A DNA stretch of 64,000 nt, taken from the NCBI GenBank assembly GCA_025642075.2, contig JAODUO010000432.1, forward strand, positions 36,001-100,000, given 5' to 3'. The notes below the pieces were generated by a model. It saw only the letters and a program-made list of their open reading frames with translations. It made no database searches and was not told the DNA's origin. The position numbers and the translations under genes were made by a program. This stretch comes from Ridgeia piscesae. Taxonomy: Eukaryota; Annelida; Polychaeta; Sabellida; Siboglinidae. Positions 1-13,100 of this stretch are shown piece after piece (position 1 is the first letter of the stretch; the number at the start of each line of letters is the position of its first letter).

Positions 1-59
1 AGTATTCGAGGGCATGTGTATTTGTAACTGTAACTGAAGTTGTGAGTTTGAAATTAAAA

Positions 60-350
60 GATATTGTTTGATTTGTAATTTAAGTTATTTAGAGTGTGTG
101 TTTTTAAGTGATGTTATGGAGGGTGTGTAGGTTTGTAAATGAAGTTATGGAGGGTGTGTAGGTTTGTAAATGAAGTTATGGAGGGTGTGTAGGTTTGTAA
201 ATGAAGTTATGGAGGGTGTGTAGGTTTGTAAATGAAGCTATGGAGGGTGTGTAGGTTTGTAAATGAAGCTATGGAGGGTGTGTGGGTTTGTAAATGAAGC
301 TATGGAGGGTGTGTGGGTTTGTAAATGAAGCTATGGAGTGTGTGTGTGTG

Positions 351-398
<48 letters not shown>

Positions 399-1780
399 GA
401 AGTTATGGAGGGTGTGTGGGTCTGTAAGTGAAGTTATGGAGGGTGTGTGGGTCTGTAAGTGACGTTATGGAGGGTGTGTGGGTTTGTAAGTGAAGTTATG
501 GAGGGTGTGTGGGTTTATAAGTGAAGTTATGGAGGGTGTGTGGGTTTGTAAATGAAGTTATGGAGGGTGTGTGGGTTTGTAAATGAAGTTATGGAGGGTG
601 TGTGGGTCTGTAAGTGAAGTTATGGAGAGGTGTGTGGGTTTATAAGTGAAGTTATGGAGGGTGTGTCGGTTTGTAAGTGAAGTTATGGAGGGTGTGTGGG
701 TTTGTAATGAGTTATGGAGGGTGTGTGGGATTTGTAAATGAAGTTATGGAGGGTGTGTGGGTCTGTAAGTGATGTTATGGAGGGTGTGTGGGATTGTAAG
801 TGATGTTATGGAGGGTGTGATGGGTTTTTAAGTGAAGTTATGGAGGGGTTGTGGGTTTGTAAGTGAAGTTATGGAGGGAGTGTGGGTTTGTAAATGAAGC
901 TATGGAGGGTGTGTGTGTTTGTAAATGAAGTTATGGAGGGAGTGTGGGTTTGTAAATGAAGTTGTGGAGGGTGTATGGGTTTGTAAATGAAGTTATGGAG
1001 GGTGTGTGGGTTTGTAAATGAAGCTATGGAGGGAGTGTGGGTTTGTAAATGAAGTTATGGAGGGTGTGTGTGTTTGTAAATGAAGCTATGGAGGGTGTGT
1101 GGGTTTGTAAATGAAGTTATGGAGGGAGTGTGGGTTTGTAAATGAAGTTATGGAGGGTGTGTGTTTTGAAATGAAGCTATGAGTGAGTTTTAAATAAATT
1201 ATGGAGGATGTGTGGGTTTTAAATGAAGCTATGGAAGTGTGTGGTTTGTAATGAATTATGGAGGATGTTGTTTTATAAATGAAGCTATGGAGGGTGTGTG
1301 GGTTTGTAAATGAAGCTATGGAGGGAGTGTGGGTTTGTAAATGAAGTTATGGAGGGTGTGTGTGTTTGTAAATGAAGCTATGGAGGGTGTGTGGGTTTGT
1401 AAATGAAGTTATGGAGGGTGTGTGGGTTTGTAAATGAAGCTATGGAGGGTGTGTGGGTTTGTAAATGAAGTTATGGAGGGAGTGTGGGTCTGTAAGTGAT
1501 GTTATGGAGGGAGTGTGGGTTTGTAAATGAAGTTATGGAGGGTGTGTGTGTTTGTAAATGAAGCTATGGAGGGTGTGTGGGTTTGTAAATGAAGTTATGG
1601 AGGGTGTGTGGGTCTGTAAGTGATGTTATGGAGGGAGTGTGGGTTTGTAAATGAAGTTATGGAGGGTGTGTGTGTTTGTAAATGAAGCTATGGAGGGTGT
1701 GTGGGTTTGTAAATGAAGTTATGGAGGGAGTGTGGGTTTGTAAATGAAGCTACGGAGGGTGTGTGTGTGGGCTTGTCAGT
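60..1780. repeat. 31-bp minisatellite array
   Basis: About 55 tandem copies of a 31-bp unit built around 'ttatggagggtgtgtggg' followed by 'tttgtaaatgaag'. Variants alternate gttatgg/gctatgg, tttgtaa/tctgtaa and ggtgtg/ggagtg, some in higher-order runs. Copies near 1160-1270 carry several single-base deletions, which may be true decay or read error. A (TG)n run interrupts the array at about 336-393. No exon is visible against either edge. It could lie in an intron of the ARFGAP1 gene whose 3' half follows. Confidence 0.93.
336..393. repeat. (TG)n microsatellite inside the 31-bp array
   Basis: Nearly pure TG dinucleotide run with one 'ggggtg' interruption, splitting the minisatellite in two. 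Confidence 0.9.
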
Positions 1781-2885
1781 GAAGTTTTAAAAGAATTATG
1801 GGGTTTGGGCATGAAGTTATAAAATGTGTGTGGCTTTGTATGTGAACATATACAATATATTATATACGGGTTTGTAAGGGAAGTTGTATTTATAGATTGT
1901 CATTGTTTTCTAAGTGGTATAAAGTTCTAAATGACATTGTCCATTACAAACAAGCTGTATGTTTAATAAAACAATTATATTCATTCATACCTCTCCCACG
2001 GGTGAAGTATAAAGTGTCCATCATTAAAAAACTAGCAATGAGCTTGCTTAGGGTATGATGTTTTGTCAATAGTTGTTACGGTCCCTCAACTTTTGTAGCC
2101 TTCCGATTAAGTATTCCACCCATATAGTCAGGCCATCGACACACATATGCTCGCTTACTTTTATGAAGCAAGCTTTGACAGGTGAATCTCACTTGAATGT
2201 TGACATGTGTCCCTGCTTTAACCCCACTATCGTGATGTATGACAGCAAAGTGTTTTTCCTTCATTTCTGCACCATGTCCTTTATGTTGACTTTGAATCAC
2301 ATTCACCTGGATAAGTTAACCCTTTGTTCTTCACTGTCACTAACAGTGGTTTGCTTTTTGTGGAATGTGGTGTCGCCCATTTACTTTAGGGATTTCGTTG
2401 TTTCTGGTACAAACATTTCAGTTAGATGGTGGTGATCATAATATTTAAACAAATAAAATTTAATTTCTTGCATAAACTCTTGATACATCAGTAAGAAGAA
2501 ATAGAAAATATAACTGAAATCGAGAGTTGCTATGGACAGCAAGAATTTAAACTAAATAATGCTCCAATGCTAGATTACATATTTGCTGTCCATTCCAGCC
2601 TTGAAACTGGCCAGTATTTTCCGTATCGTAATATTTGCTAAAGTGTGTATACATAGCTCAGAAATATGACACCAGCAAACAGCAGTGCAAGAGTTTGGCA
2701 TTAATAAAATATTAAATAACAGGAATTTGTATACATAATAATATTATGGTTAATAATGACTATATACATAGTACAATTGGTGTTTAATTTTGATGGGAAG
2801 AGAGCCACTTCTAAATCATACGTAACAGGCATGGAATGGTGGACAAGCGTTTGTGAGAATGACTATAGAGGAAAAGGGTGTAGCT

Positions 2886-2909
2886 GCAGCAGCAGCAGCA
2901 GCAGCAGCA
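2886..2909. repeat. (CAG)8 trinucleotide repeat
   Basis: Perfect trinucleotide run in otherwise non-coding sequence. Confidence 0.9.
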
Positions 2910-4255
2910 CTGGGTCTTTTGTTGGCACTGTTACAAAATCAATGCATTGACTGCACTGGTGTAACCACAAAGACAACACTTGCATGAGGCTGCCTGGCCA
3001 GCACTGGTGTGTGGCGCACATGTGACAAAACTCTGTCTGAAGCAATGGTGATCTAGGACGACCCTGGCTGCTTCATGTGTGATATTTACATGTGTGTGAG
3101 CTGATGGTGGACGTCTAGACGCAGGTAGAGTCATGCATTGTGCTGTCTAACAAGGCACACTCGTGTGTGTGGTTCCTCGCTTCTGTTGTGGTGTTTCTAT
3201 TGTGTTGTCGCGGTTATTTCGTCGCAGTTTGAATGCACAAGACGTCAGTGTTGGTGGCCAGGGGGAGGGGACGGAGGGGTGAAATGACTGGAGTGACTTT
3301 GATTTTACTTTGATTGAAATTATCTTGTGGTTTTGTAACAGTTTGTTTGTGGATAGACCTATATGCTGCTTGCATATGTTTATTGTGTAACAGAGACGAA
3401 GCCAAGAGGGTCATTTAGATGCCATCTTAAGCACTGTTACCTGCTTTAAGGAGTGAAAACTATCATTTGGCGGTGAACATGAGACATCCAAAACCAGATC
3501 ATAATGACTTGAATAACAGTACATGGACTAAATGTGTGGACTTTTCTGTGAAATTTCAAGTGCTGGGGTATTTTGTATTGTTGCTTTGAATGGTGTTATA
3601 GTCTAACTTGTTGTTTACCATAGTAAATAGTAATGCTTTCTATTTCTGCAGATACGGTCAGCTGTCTGTTTGTCATCTTATTTATGTGACAGATGACCTT
3701 ACAGGGAGAGCCACTCTTATTTTTCTGTTTAGATAAACCAGCCTGTTTCATAGGTATCCTCCTTTGTATCCTCAGCAGGTTATGAGGTGAGGCGTGTATT
3801 GGGAGAAGAAAGGCTTGCGTGTCAAATGCACAGTACGCTGACGACACTTTTGCTGTAGGCTGTCACCAGTTGTCATGGCAAACCTTCATTGCTAATTGAT
3901 GATGTCACACGAGGACGGAAATTGTCGCAAAGGAACCCAATTACTTTCTTGGAAGTCTTGCCAGATGGTGCAGAGATTCTCGCGTTGGTGTATGTGTGTG
4001 GAGGGTGTAAGAAATAATGTAGTAGTTATAGTTGGTGTGGTCGTGAGCTGATGGCACGGTGACCCTGAGTCAGCTGAGATGTTTATTATCTGTAGTTAAG
4101 CTGTGTACAGTGTTTACATATATTTAACGTCACAGTCATTTCCACTGTGGCATTATAATCTCTCATGTAGTCGGCTTGGCGTTTTGTCAGTGTCATAGAA
4201 AGCATACGTACATTCCTGTGTTTTAAGACAACAATTAGAATTGATATGTAGCTCA

Positions 4256-4256
4256 G

Positions 4257-4295
<39 letters not shown>

Positions 4296-4349
4296 GTTAT
4301 ATATATATTTTATATATATATTTATATATATATATTATATATATATATT

Positions 4350-4408
<59 letters not shown>
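4256..4408. repeat. (TA)n microsatellite
   Basis: About 150 bp of TA dinucleotides with occasional TT breaks. It directly precedes a LINE 3' fragment. Confidence 0.95.
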
Positions 4409-4411
<3 letters not shown>

Positions 4412-4560
4412 AGTATTGGGAAACAATCTAGAAGAAGACTGGTGAGACGTTGGAGAAACGAACTAGATGACTACTGGAAGGGCACCATCTGGCAGAAGAT
4501 AGCACAAGACAGGCATGTCTAGAAATAGCAAGCTGAGACATTAGCCCAATCACTGCCAAA
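4409..4560 (+). mobile_element. LINE ORF2 C-terminal remnant
   Basis: Translation gives RRRLVRRWRNELDDYWKGT then IWQKIAQDRHV, followed by a stop and, in frame, QAETLAQS. This is the typical end of non-LTR retrotransposon ORF2 proteins, where a 'GRPRRRWRDELD..W....W...AQDR..W' block follows the reverse transcriptase. Only about 50 residues survive, with at least two stops, so it is a dead 5'-truncated copy. The family is inferred from pattern memory and needs a repeat-library search. Confidence 0.6.
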
Positions 4561-6294
4561 CTATTAGGGGTTCACCTACACTCCCTTGAAAGAAATGTCT
4601 TTCTCCAAATTACCAGTGGTTAAGGTTTTTCGATTGCAGCCTTTATTTGCAGGATTCAGATGACAGAGAGATATCAATTAATTGTTCGTGATGTTACCTG
4701 ATGTGTTCTGCATTACAAACAAATACAAAACGACATGACTATTTTGGGAAACTGTCTTCTGCAACTGAGTGATGTAGTGCCACCTTAAGGATAGGCATTG
4801 CTAGTGTGTTGAAGAATTGATTCCAGGGAAAGTAATGGTGTTGCAATGACTTTAAAATCTCTGGCCTCGGGCAGCCAGTTCCTTCGTGTGGGAGTATATG
4901 GAATGCTTTGTGAAGCTTTTCAGTCAGCATCCAGTCGGTCAACAGCTGTACACCGAGTCAACAGGCTTTGTGTGCACAGAGATGTAGGTCGGTGAGAAAG
5001 CTGTCTGTTCCCTTTCTTCAACAAACAGAACGCCTTGTTAGCTGTCCAGGCAAATAGACACTCGACAACTAAAAGGACACTGCCGGAATAGACTAGTTCA
5101 ATTCAATTCACTTCATTGTCCTAAGAACAAGAAATGAGACATAGTACATATTACATGCGTATTTAATATTTTTAAAGATTGTCAAAGAGAAGAAATTAAA
5201 ATGCAAAAAAACACCGAATCCGTAGACATCAGTATTATTCGTTCAACATTCTAATCTGTTCCCTGTAGGTTTGTGTCATTTCTTGGTATCTATATAAGAA
5301 GAATCAGTGTCTAGTGTTGGTGCTTTTTTTTTTAATCAGTTGTGTTTATTTTGTACTTAGTACTTAGCTAGGGTTGTAATGTTTAATTGATGTATCAATA
5401 TATCATTGTACATGATGAGATGTAACGGTTTTATATTGATGCATCACCAATCATATTTGAAATTAATGTTCAGGTTCAGTTTAAATGAATGAGCAAAATA
5501 GTTTGCAAGTACAGGATTTTATCCTCATAGTTTTGACAATAAAAACTGTTGCACATTAATAGTTACTTTCTCTTGTATCGTCATCAAGGAGAAAAAATTC
5601 AAACTCTTCAAAATGCTCCACATACCATTTTGAAACTGGTATTAAACACACAGCACAATGCATGCATAGACCATCATTGCACATACGCTCACAGAATTAA
5701 CGAGATGATAAAAAATATGAAATACAAAAACTTTGGTGAAAGTCAGCTTATTGCAGTTTCATTTTTAAGAATAGTTACCCAGGCGTACACTGAAGAACAG
5801 TATTATCCTGTAAATAAGAACGTAACCATCTCCATATGATACTGGTAGTTAATCAATAAAATTGAGACAGTGTTATATGGGGACTGTACTGTAAGTGTGC
5901 TGGATCAAGCTGTAATCCTTCCAAAGGAAACGTATCTTGTTAGTTACTGTCCTGCCCTGACCTAGGCTGGACACTTGACCACACCACATGATTGACACTG
6001 ACCCATTGTATGACTGACCACAGGACCATTGGTTTTAGTGCTGTAACCAAAGTGGCCAAATCCTAGAGTGTCCGGTGGGTCATCTGCACTATTGATTGTG
6101 CTGCCTTTTACTGGTCATTTCCCTCTCTGGCCCGTTGTGAGTGACCACTGGAGGTGTGCTGTCTTGGAGGTGTTTCATTTGCTATACTTTTGCATGTCAC
6201 TGGTTTTGTGGTAGTCCAGGTTTCAAATTTCAAATGAACACATAATTATGAGTACTGATCATCATGTTTACAGCAGGATGGTTTGTGTTTGTAG

Positions 6295-6360
6295 GTGGGA
6301 CAGTTGGCAGTGACCGCCACACAGAAGACGAAGGAACTTGGGAGTACGGTCAATGAGAAG
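6295..6360 (+). CDS. ARFGAP1: ARFGAP1 exon a
   Basis: Acceptor gtttgtag, donor gtaccc. Phase 0 at both ends, 22 codons: VGQLAVTATQKTKELGSTVNEK. Matches the 'SQKASELGHSLNENV' helix that precedes ALPS2 in vertebrates. Confidence 0.8.
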
Positions 6361-7408
6361 GTACCCACGTCATGTAGCTTGCATGTTGGGAATGTGTTAC
6401 TTTTTGCCAGTAGTGTCGTCTTTCACTGTTTATGTTGATGGCACAGTGCATGTGGTGCGATTGTTTTCAACCATTTTTACGTTCAATGCAGTCACACAGT
6501 GCAGTGTTTAACCAGTTGTGTGCCCCGTGATTGTTCCCACACGTTTCCATTTAAAATGTGTGACTCGACAAAGGAATCGCCTGATTAACGACAGGCAGAA
6601 AGTTAGCTGAGCAAAGGTTGCAATTGCTTTGCATCTGCGAAATTAATTATGTTCAGCTGTCTGGAGAATGCACAGGCAGTAAATGTGAGTTCAGTTTGAG
6701 ATGTTTTTTGAACTTGTCGCAAATGTAGACTGGCAAAACATTACGTCAAAATGTCAGTGGTCAGAATGTTGAGTGCGCTGTCTTTGGTGCAGAACGTTTT
6801 GTCAGGAGCAAAATGTTTCTATGACATTTTAACGATCTGCCCATAGGACATTTGGTTATCCTGTGGCAATGTCATTCGTATGGAATTTTGGTATGGCATA
6901 ATGTTTTAGGGCAGTTTTTCCTTTGAAATTTGCGTAAGGACTTTATTTTCAATGTTATAATATCTAAGGATATTTGGTCTGAGGATGTATTCCTGCAAAT
7001 TTTTATTACATGTTATTGTAAAATTAAATTCTGTCTTATCCATGTGTCAGCATGTCCATTGACACTTCTGTTCGTTGACATTCAGGTCGGATTTCCCTAG
7101 ATGTCAGTTACTTGTCTGTTATTGTTGTGTTATCTGTGTACCACGTAGCTGCATGGTTGTTGTGAGAGCTTTTGTTTCTGCACTGTGTGTGTAGGTGAAA
7201 GAAGGAAAGATCTTTGACAATGTCACATCAGGGGTGACACACCTTGCCGACTGTGTAAGTAGAGACGAGATGAGATGTCTTCTTATGGTTTGATACATTG
7301 CAGATTCATATAAAATTTAAAATGTTGCAGGTGGTGTAAGGATAAGTACTAAAACTGTAATGCAGTTCACATCCTTGTTAAAACCACCTTGTCTCATTTA
7401 TTTAGTAA

Positions 7409-7467
<59 letters not shown>

Positions 7468-7506
7468 TTACTAAATGAAGAATAACTTAAACTTACTCTA
7501 AATAAT

Positions 7507-7580
<74 letters not shown>

Positions 7581-10070
7581 TATATTGTGTGTGTGTTTCA
7601 TCTTAATGACAATTAAATATGTGCTTTTTTTTTTAATTTGATTTGAATAAAAAATATTTAAGTTGAACATGAAACATTCCAATAATACACACTAGGTGTA
7701 GCAGAGACATGTGAGGCCACTTTGGAGTTTGGCACTCATGCCATATTCCCACAGTCAAGATGGCAACGTGAAAGAAAGTACAACTCAATGTAGTTCCATG
7801 AATATCTGCATATTTAAATGTGCTATGTATTAGGTGTGATCTAGTGATTGTAGTCCCATTACTAACCATCATCCTGTCATGCTACCCAGGATGATCCCAG
7901 CATACAGAACAGACAGTTATTTTACTCTTTGACATAACCAGGAGAGCAATTTGTAGGTCAAGTACTGTCCTCGCTGATTTATTGAGTGTTGAGAGTTAAT
8001 TACTGGAATCTCTGCCCAATCGTTTGTGTTGGGCATTGTGAAGCAGTGATCGTGTAATTTCTCCAATCCATGTGACCTATACAGAGATAGGGTATGAGCC
8101 AATGTTTAGGCAATAAACCTGTTCTTTATTGGAGCCAAAGCCACCTGTAGACACCTTTAGGTTTACACGTTACCATGGTTACAAGTATAGTCAGCCAAAT
8201 TATACATTTCAGTACGTCAGTACATTTCAGTACATGTAGTACGTCAAAAAAATTAATTTTGATATAAGAATAAAATACTTCAAAAGCGTACACATTTCCA
8301 AGTAGCAACACTCCCATTGAAACCAACTTCACACATGCGTAAACAGAACATACCATGTAAATACAGTCGACCCACTACTTATGTATTACTGTTATTTACG
8401 ATTTTATCATTGCTTCATCTTAACTTAATTAACCCAGACCGATTGGTGTTGCGCCGTTATTGATATCGGATCCACTGTGAAGATGAACATGTACAGCCCC
8501 AGCGCGTGACGCGGGACTCGACTGTCACTGCAGGTAACATAAATAGTCCATTTGTCTGCGCACCCATCAGATGTCATGCGCCACACAACATTACTAATAC
8601 AATTGCACTGGATATAAAACACGCCAGATGAGTACATCCTAGGAGGGACCGTGGTGCAGTAATGTTTTGCGAAAGCCGAGTAATGGGAGTATAATTGTGT
8701 TTTGGGTCCGGGTCTCACGAGACGTTTTAGTTTGGTGGCTGAAGAGAACCATCTGCAGGAGTCTCTGGTGGACTGATGGGTCTAAAATGTCAGGGTCTCC
8801 TTTGGGAACGGAGGTGGTCGGATGGCGGTTTAATGTTGCATACTGTTGGTGTATTCTTAAAGCATTGATTTATATTTTGTCTTCTGAAAGTAGAATAATA
8901 TATGTGTTTATGTAATCACTGTATTTCGCTTGGTGACAGTATTGTTTGTTCAGTAAGATGTCCCTTATATGTTTTATAGGAGCACCAAGCCACAAACACA
9001 CATATAAATGTGTTAATGTGAATACAACATTCACTGTGATGTCATACATTCTACATTAGTGTTTCTGACATGATCCTCGTGCAAGAACTAAGAATAAATA
9101 ATTTTTTCAAGTGACATTTCTTATATTGCATGATTTACCAGAAATATTTAAGAAATAAAATTTATAAAGTACACATTTCATCAGTTTCATCACACTGGTA
9201 TAACATGAAAATGACACACTTATAATCAGGGAGAAATGCTTTCAAGTTTCTAAGTTTTCTAGATAGACTCTCGACAAAACAGTGGATTTGGTTTGGAGGC
9301 ATGAATTTCGTAGCCTACAATATGGTTTTATTTGTAATTTCAGGCGAAACGTGATGGTATTTATGTAGGGAAATTTAGTCATCTGTGATTTGGTGAGACA
9401 GGATTGGAATAGGAACTGGTAACTAATTGGATTTTTAAATAATTTCAAAAGTAAAAAATCGATTTCATCCCAACAATTCTGGCGCCTTGGTCCTGTATCT
9501 AGTATATCACAACTACATTATGTTCCGACGTCAGAAATTAATTTATATATCAGGCAAATGACATGAAAGGAGGGTGGATTGGATGTGTGGGATAGTAGAA
9601 GTTGAGCTTTGTAATGGGTCCATCTGTGAGCTAAAGTGATGTGCATCTTCCAAGTTGTATTGATTTGGTGTGGGTGTGTGGTTCTCATCATAGATGAGGC
9701 TAGTGATTGTGGATTTTTAAGCTGCGTTGTAATACACCAATATGTTGACTTCATTACCATTGATATGCATTGACTTGTAATGGCTGTTTCCAAAAACTCG
9801 TGAGTTAATCGGTTCAGAGAAGAAGCTGATTTTGTCACTTGAGATTGACTCGGGAGATTTACCGCAACTCTGCTGCACACTATTTCTCAGAACTCTGCTT
9901 CCTCTCTCGTTTATCTTCCCTAATATCCACATAGTATAATCTCCTAGCTCCCCTTTAATCTTGTTCCCACAACCTCTCAATATATATATGTCCTCAACTA
10001 CATTGTGATCTTGCTTATCCCCACACATTTCACCTCTCCTACCTTTGTCTGTCAGTGTCTGTATTATATG

Positions 10071-10102
<32 letters not shown>

Positions 10103-13100
10103 CATACATGTGTGTGTGTATGTCAGTTTAATGCATCATTTGGACGGGTAAAACCTGTTTTGGACGGGTAGAAATGTGGGTGGATGGGTAAAAAATGAAG
10201 GAACAAAAAAAAGGTCTACAATCATAGATATTGTCAATTGCCTCAGAAATTAGTGTAAATGGTGTCACGTGTGTTTCTAGTCCATTTTTAGTTTAAAAAA
10301 ACATTTAAATTTGTAAACTGGCTTAACAGTTGACATCCATGTGTCCACCAAAAATGTGTGACTGGCAACAATTTGATCCTGCGTAAAGCCCTGGTTATGT
10401 ATATATCCCTCGATCCCTCCCTCTTTCATCTCTTCCCCCTCTCCTCCCCAACTCCTCTCCACTTCTGGTCATGGAAAACCATGTTACAAATTGACATTAA
10501 AGTGTGGTGAATACTCGTGTGACAGAGGCTCAAACAATCTCCACTTGCACCCCCGACACTCTCAGACACCTCCAACTGCACCCCATGAGGCTCACACAAT
10601 ACTCAAACCTCAAACTGCTCTCTGTGCTAGGTTTTATGACAACACTGTGTTTTGAGCTTTTTACCGAGACAATGAAGCCATGTCATGATTCAACCTCAGT
10701 CTCATGGTATCTGAACAATAAATATCGTTTTGTCAAAAGCTAAAACACAATATTTGAAAAAGACAAACAGTTTGAATGTTTTCACAAACCTGAAACCAAG
10801 ACGGAGTCTAGGTAATAGCCTGGAACGCCCGGAGTACATGGTAAAACAAGTGTTACAACATCTGTCAGAAACACTCTTTACAACATGGTCGTTCAGAAAG
10901 AAATGTTACGCTAGTAGTTTATGGATGTTTTATGTTGGTTGCTCTTGTAGGAAATGTACTGACACAGTCAGTGGTAGAATGAGTGTTCTAACATTATATT
11001 TACATAAATGGCTGGAAATAAGTGCAGTCATTAAATAAAGTTGTGTACGTTTTCTCAGCCAACACAAAATGTATTTACATGAATTTTTAGATCACAAATG
11101 TCTAGTAATTGTCAGTCCTGTAAGCTGGTCAGTGGCGAATCGGGAAACAGTTCAGTCGCTTGCATTCTAATAATGTCACCAGATGTTTTTTGTTATAGGT
11201 AAAGGATGGTACAGTTCTAAATGACATGACGCATTCCATGAATAGTCTCGCATCAAAGGTTTGTATGTACAGCATCTGATTACAGCATTGGTCAGATGTC
11301 TGTGTAATAAGTCAGTGGTTAAAGTATTTGTACTTGCAGAGAGCTATAACATTAAATATATGGAGCAGATTATCTGGTGCTTGTGGTGGTGCCAGCAACA
11401 TGCATATGTTTACAAAGTGAATCAACGTACACCTGAAAAGGGCAGGATATACACATGATGAAGTCTTGCCAAGCCAAAGGCTTCTTTGTGTACCTGCCAT
11501 CTGAATTCAGTTCCAGGGTGGCAGTTTTATTCAATCTGGCCATCAATATCTGAAATAAGAAGTCTAGTCACGACATCAAATCTGCAGCACACACGCACGC
11601 ATACACACACACACGCACGCACACACACACACACACACACAATCGATCTGGCCTTAAAGTGTGGATTGCATTACGCTAATTTAATACATTGTTTAATTTT
11701 TAACTGTCCACACGATAAACAGCTGATTTTTTCACAGGGCAAAAAAATTGATAAAATGGATTTATAAGAGATTTAGATCGCCCATGCAGTAGTCTGTTCA
11801 GATTTGTATTTAAAAATGACATTTTGTATTAAATAAGACGAATTTGCCTGCCACTGGCATAGCAGGAATGGCAGATAAAACGGTCCATCTGCAGAGCCTG
11901 CCACCCACACATAGGGAGGGAATGGAATCATTTACACATGAAACGGCCGCCCAAGGACAAATGCCTAAGATTAGATCACGCAAGTGTTGGTGGCGTGGCA
12001 CTTTAGATTGCCTCGCTTCCTGTTTTGAAGGGATCATTCATTGCGGTGTTGGCTGAGAGAGAGATGCATCGCTGATAAATACATCTCCTGTGATTTCCCT
12101 TTCCTGCACCGATACACGTTAGAGCACTAGCACTAGTGCATGGTGTATAATCATTCACTGTGTATTGTTACTTTGTAGTTTTTGTTTTTATATGTTGTAA
12201 AATTGTGCTAAATGGTTGCCATTGATAAGAATTGTTTCATGTAGGATTAATTGTGAAAAAACTTGTTGTGTTAGATATATTACAATACAAGTTTAACCTT
12301 GATAGAACGTCTCAATAAAGTGTTAAATATCAGATAATTTGTCAGATTTATTGGTAGTAAAAATAACTGAAGTGTTCACTTCCTGCTGGTTGTTTCAGTG
12401 GTTTCTGATCGCACTGACTCAGTATGTTACATTAGATTCAAATGATCTCACTGCTCATCTGGCGTGAGGTCACTGACCTGCCACACCAAAATAGCTGTCA
12501 ATTTTAGCCACAACATTTTGAAGTTGTTCACTTCCGGACTCCACAGTGCCTGTGCTTTTAAATGATACCTTATTTATTGAAAGGAGTTCAGGAGTTTTAT
12601 AGTTATTATAGGTAAAATTGAAGCAAATTTTTTTGAGAACTAATCGGTTTGACTTCCACTGCCTATTGTTCATGGGGCTATATATAGGTTCATAAATGCG
12701 AGGTATTTTATTAATTTGTGGTCGTTTGTCAAGGAAAATTAACATGATATTGAAAGATGAGACTTAGATATGCATTTCAGCCAGAAATAAAACCAACCGG
12801 TAGAACAAGACCTAGACACCAGACAGCTGTGTCTGACTGGTGCCTGGACTAGACCTGTCACATTAGACACAGGTCACTGCTGCGGCTCACACGTTTCTAC
12901 TGTGTCATTTCATGTATAATGTCACACTTCTGATGAGAATTGTCTTTTACCTCAGATGCAGTCGGTGGGCCTGAAGGGGTGGTCATCCATATTTGGTGAC
13001 CAGAAGGGAGACAGCCTCACTGCGGCAGAGGGAGCACCGGGAGAAGGCTCCTCCCTCCTGGGAGCGGGGATCAATGCGGGAGGCAAACAGTGAGTGAACC

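Larger units (their letters stand above)
1781..6294. other. Stretch with no recognised gene (probable ARFGAP1 intron)
   Basis: I looked here for the missing upstream ARFGAP1 exons (zinc-finger GAP domain, first ALPS helix) and found none. It holds a (CAG) run at 2886-2909, a long (TA)n tract at about 4256-4408 and a LINE remnant at 4409-4560. The small open frames (for example 2073-2435 and 5549-5839) have no splice signals or composition supporting them. Because the first ARFGAP1 exon seen starts in the middle of the protein, this stretch is most simply a large intron. Confidence 0.5.

Noticed and set aside
60..1780. CRISPR-like appearance of the regular arrays
   Set aside because: Units are contiguous with no unique spacers, and the window is eukaryotic.
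11844..12056. 70-codon frame MPATGIAGMADKTVHLQSLP
   Set aside because: Somewhat GC-rich but lies inside an ARFGAP1 intron with no splice signals in phase.
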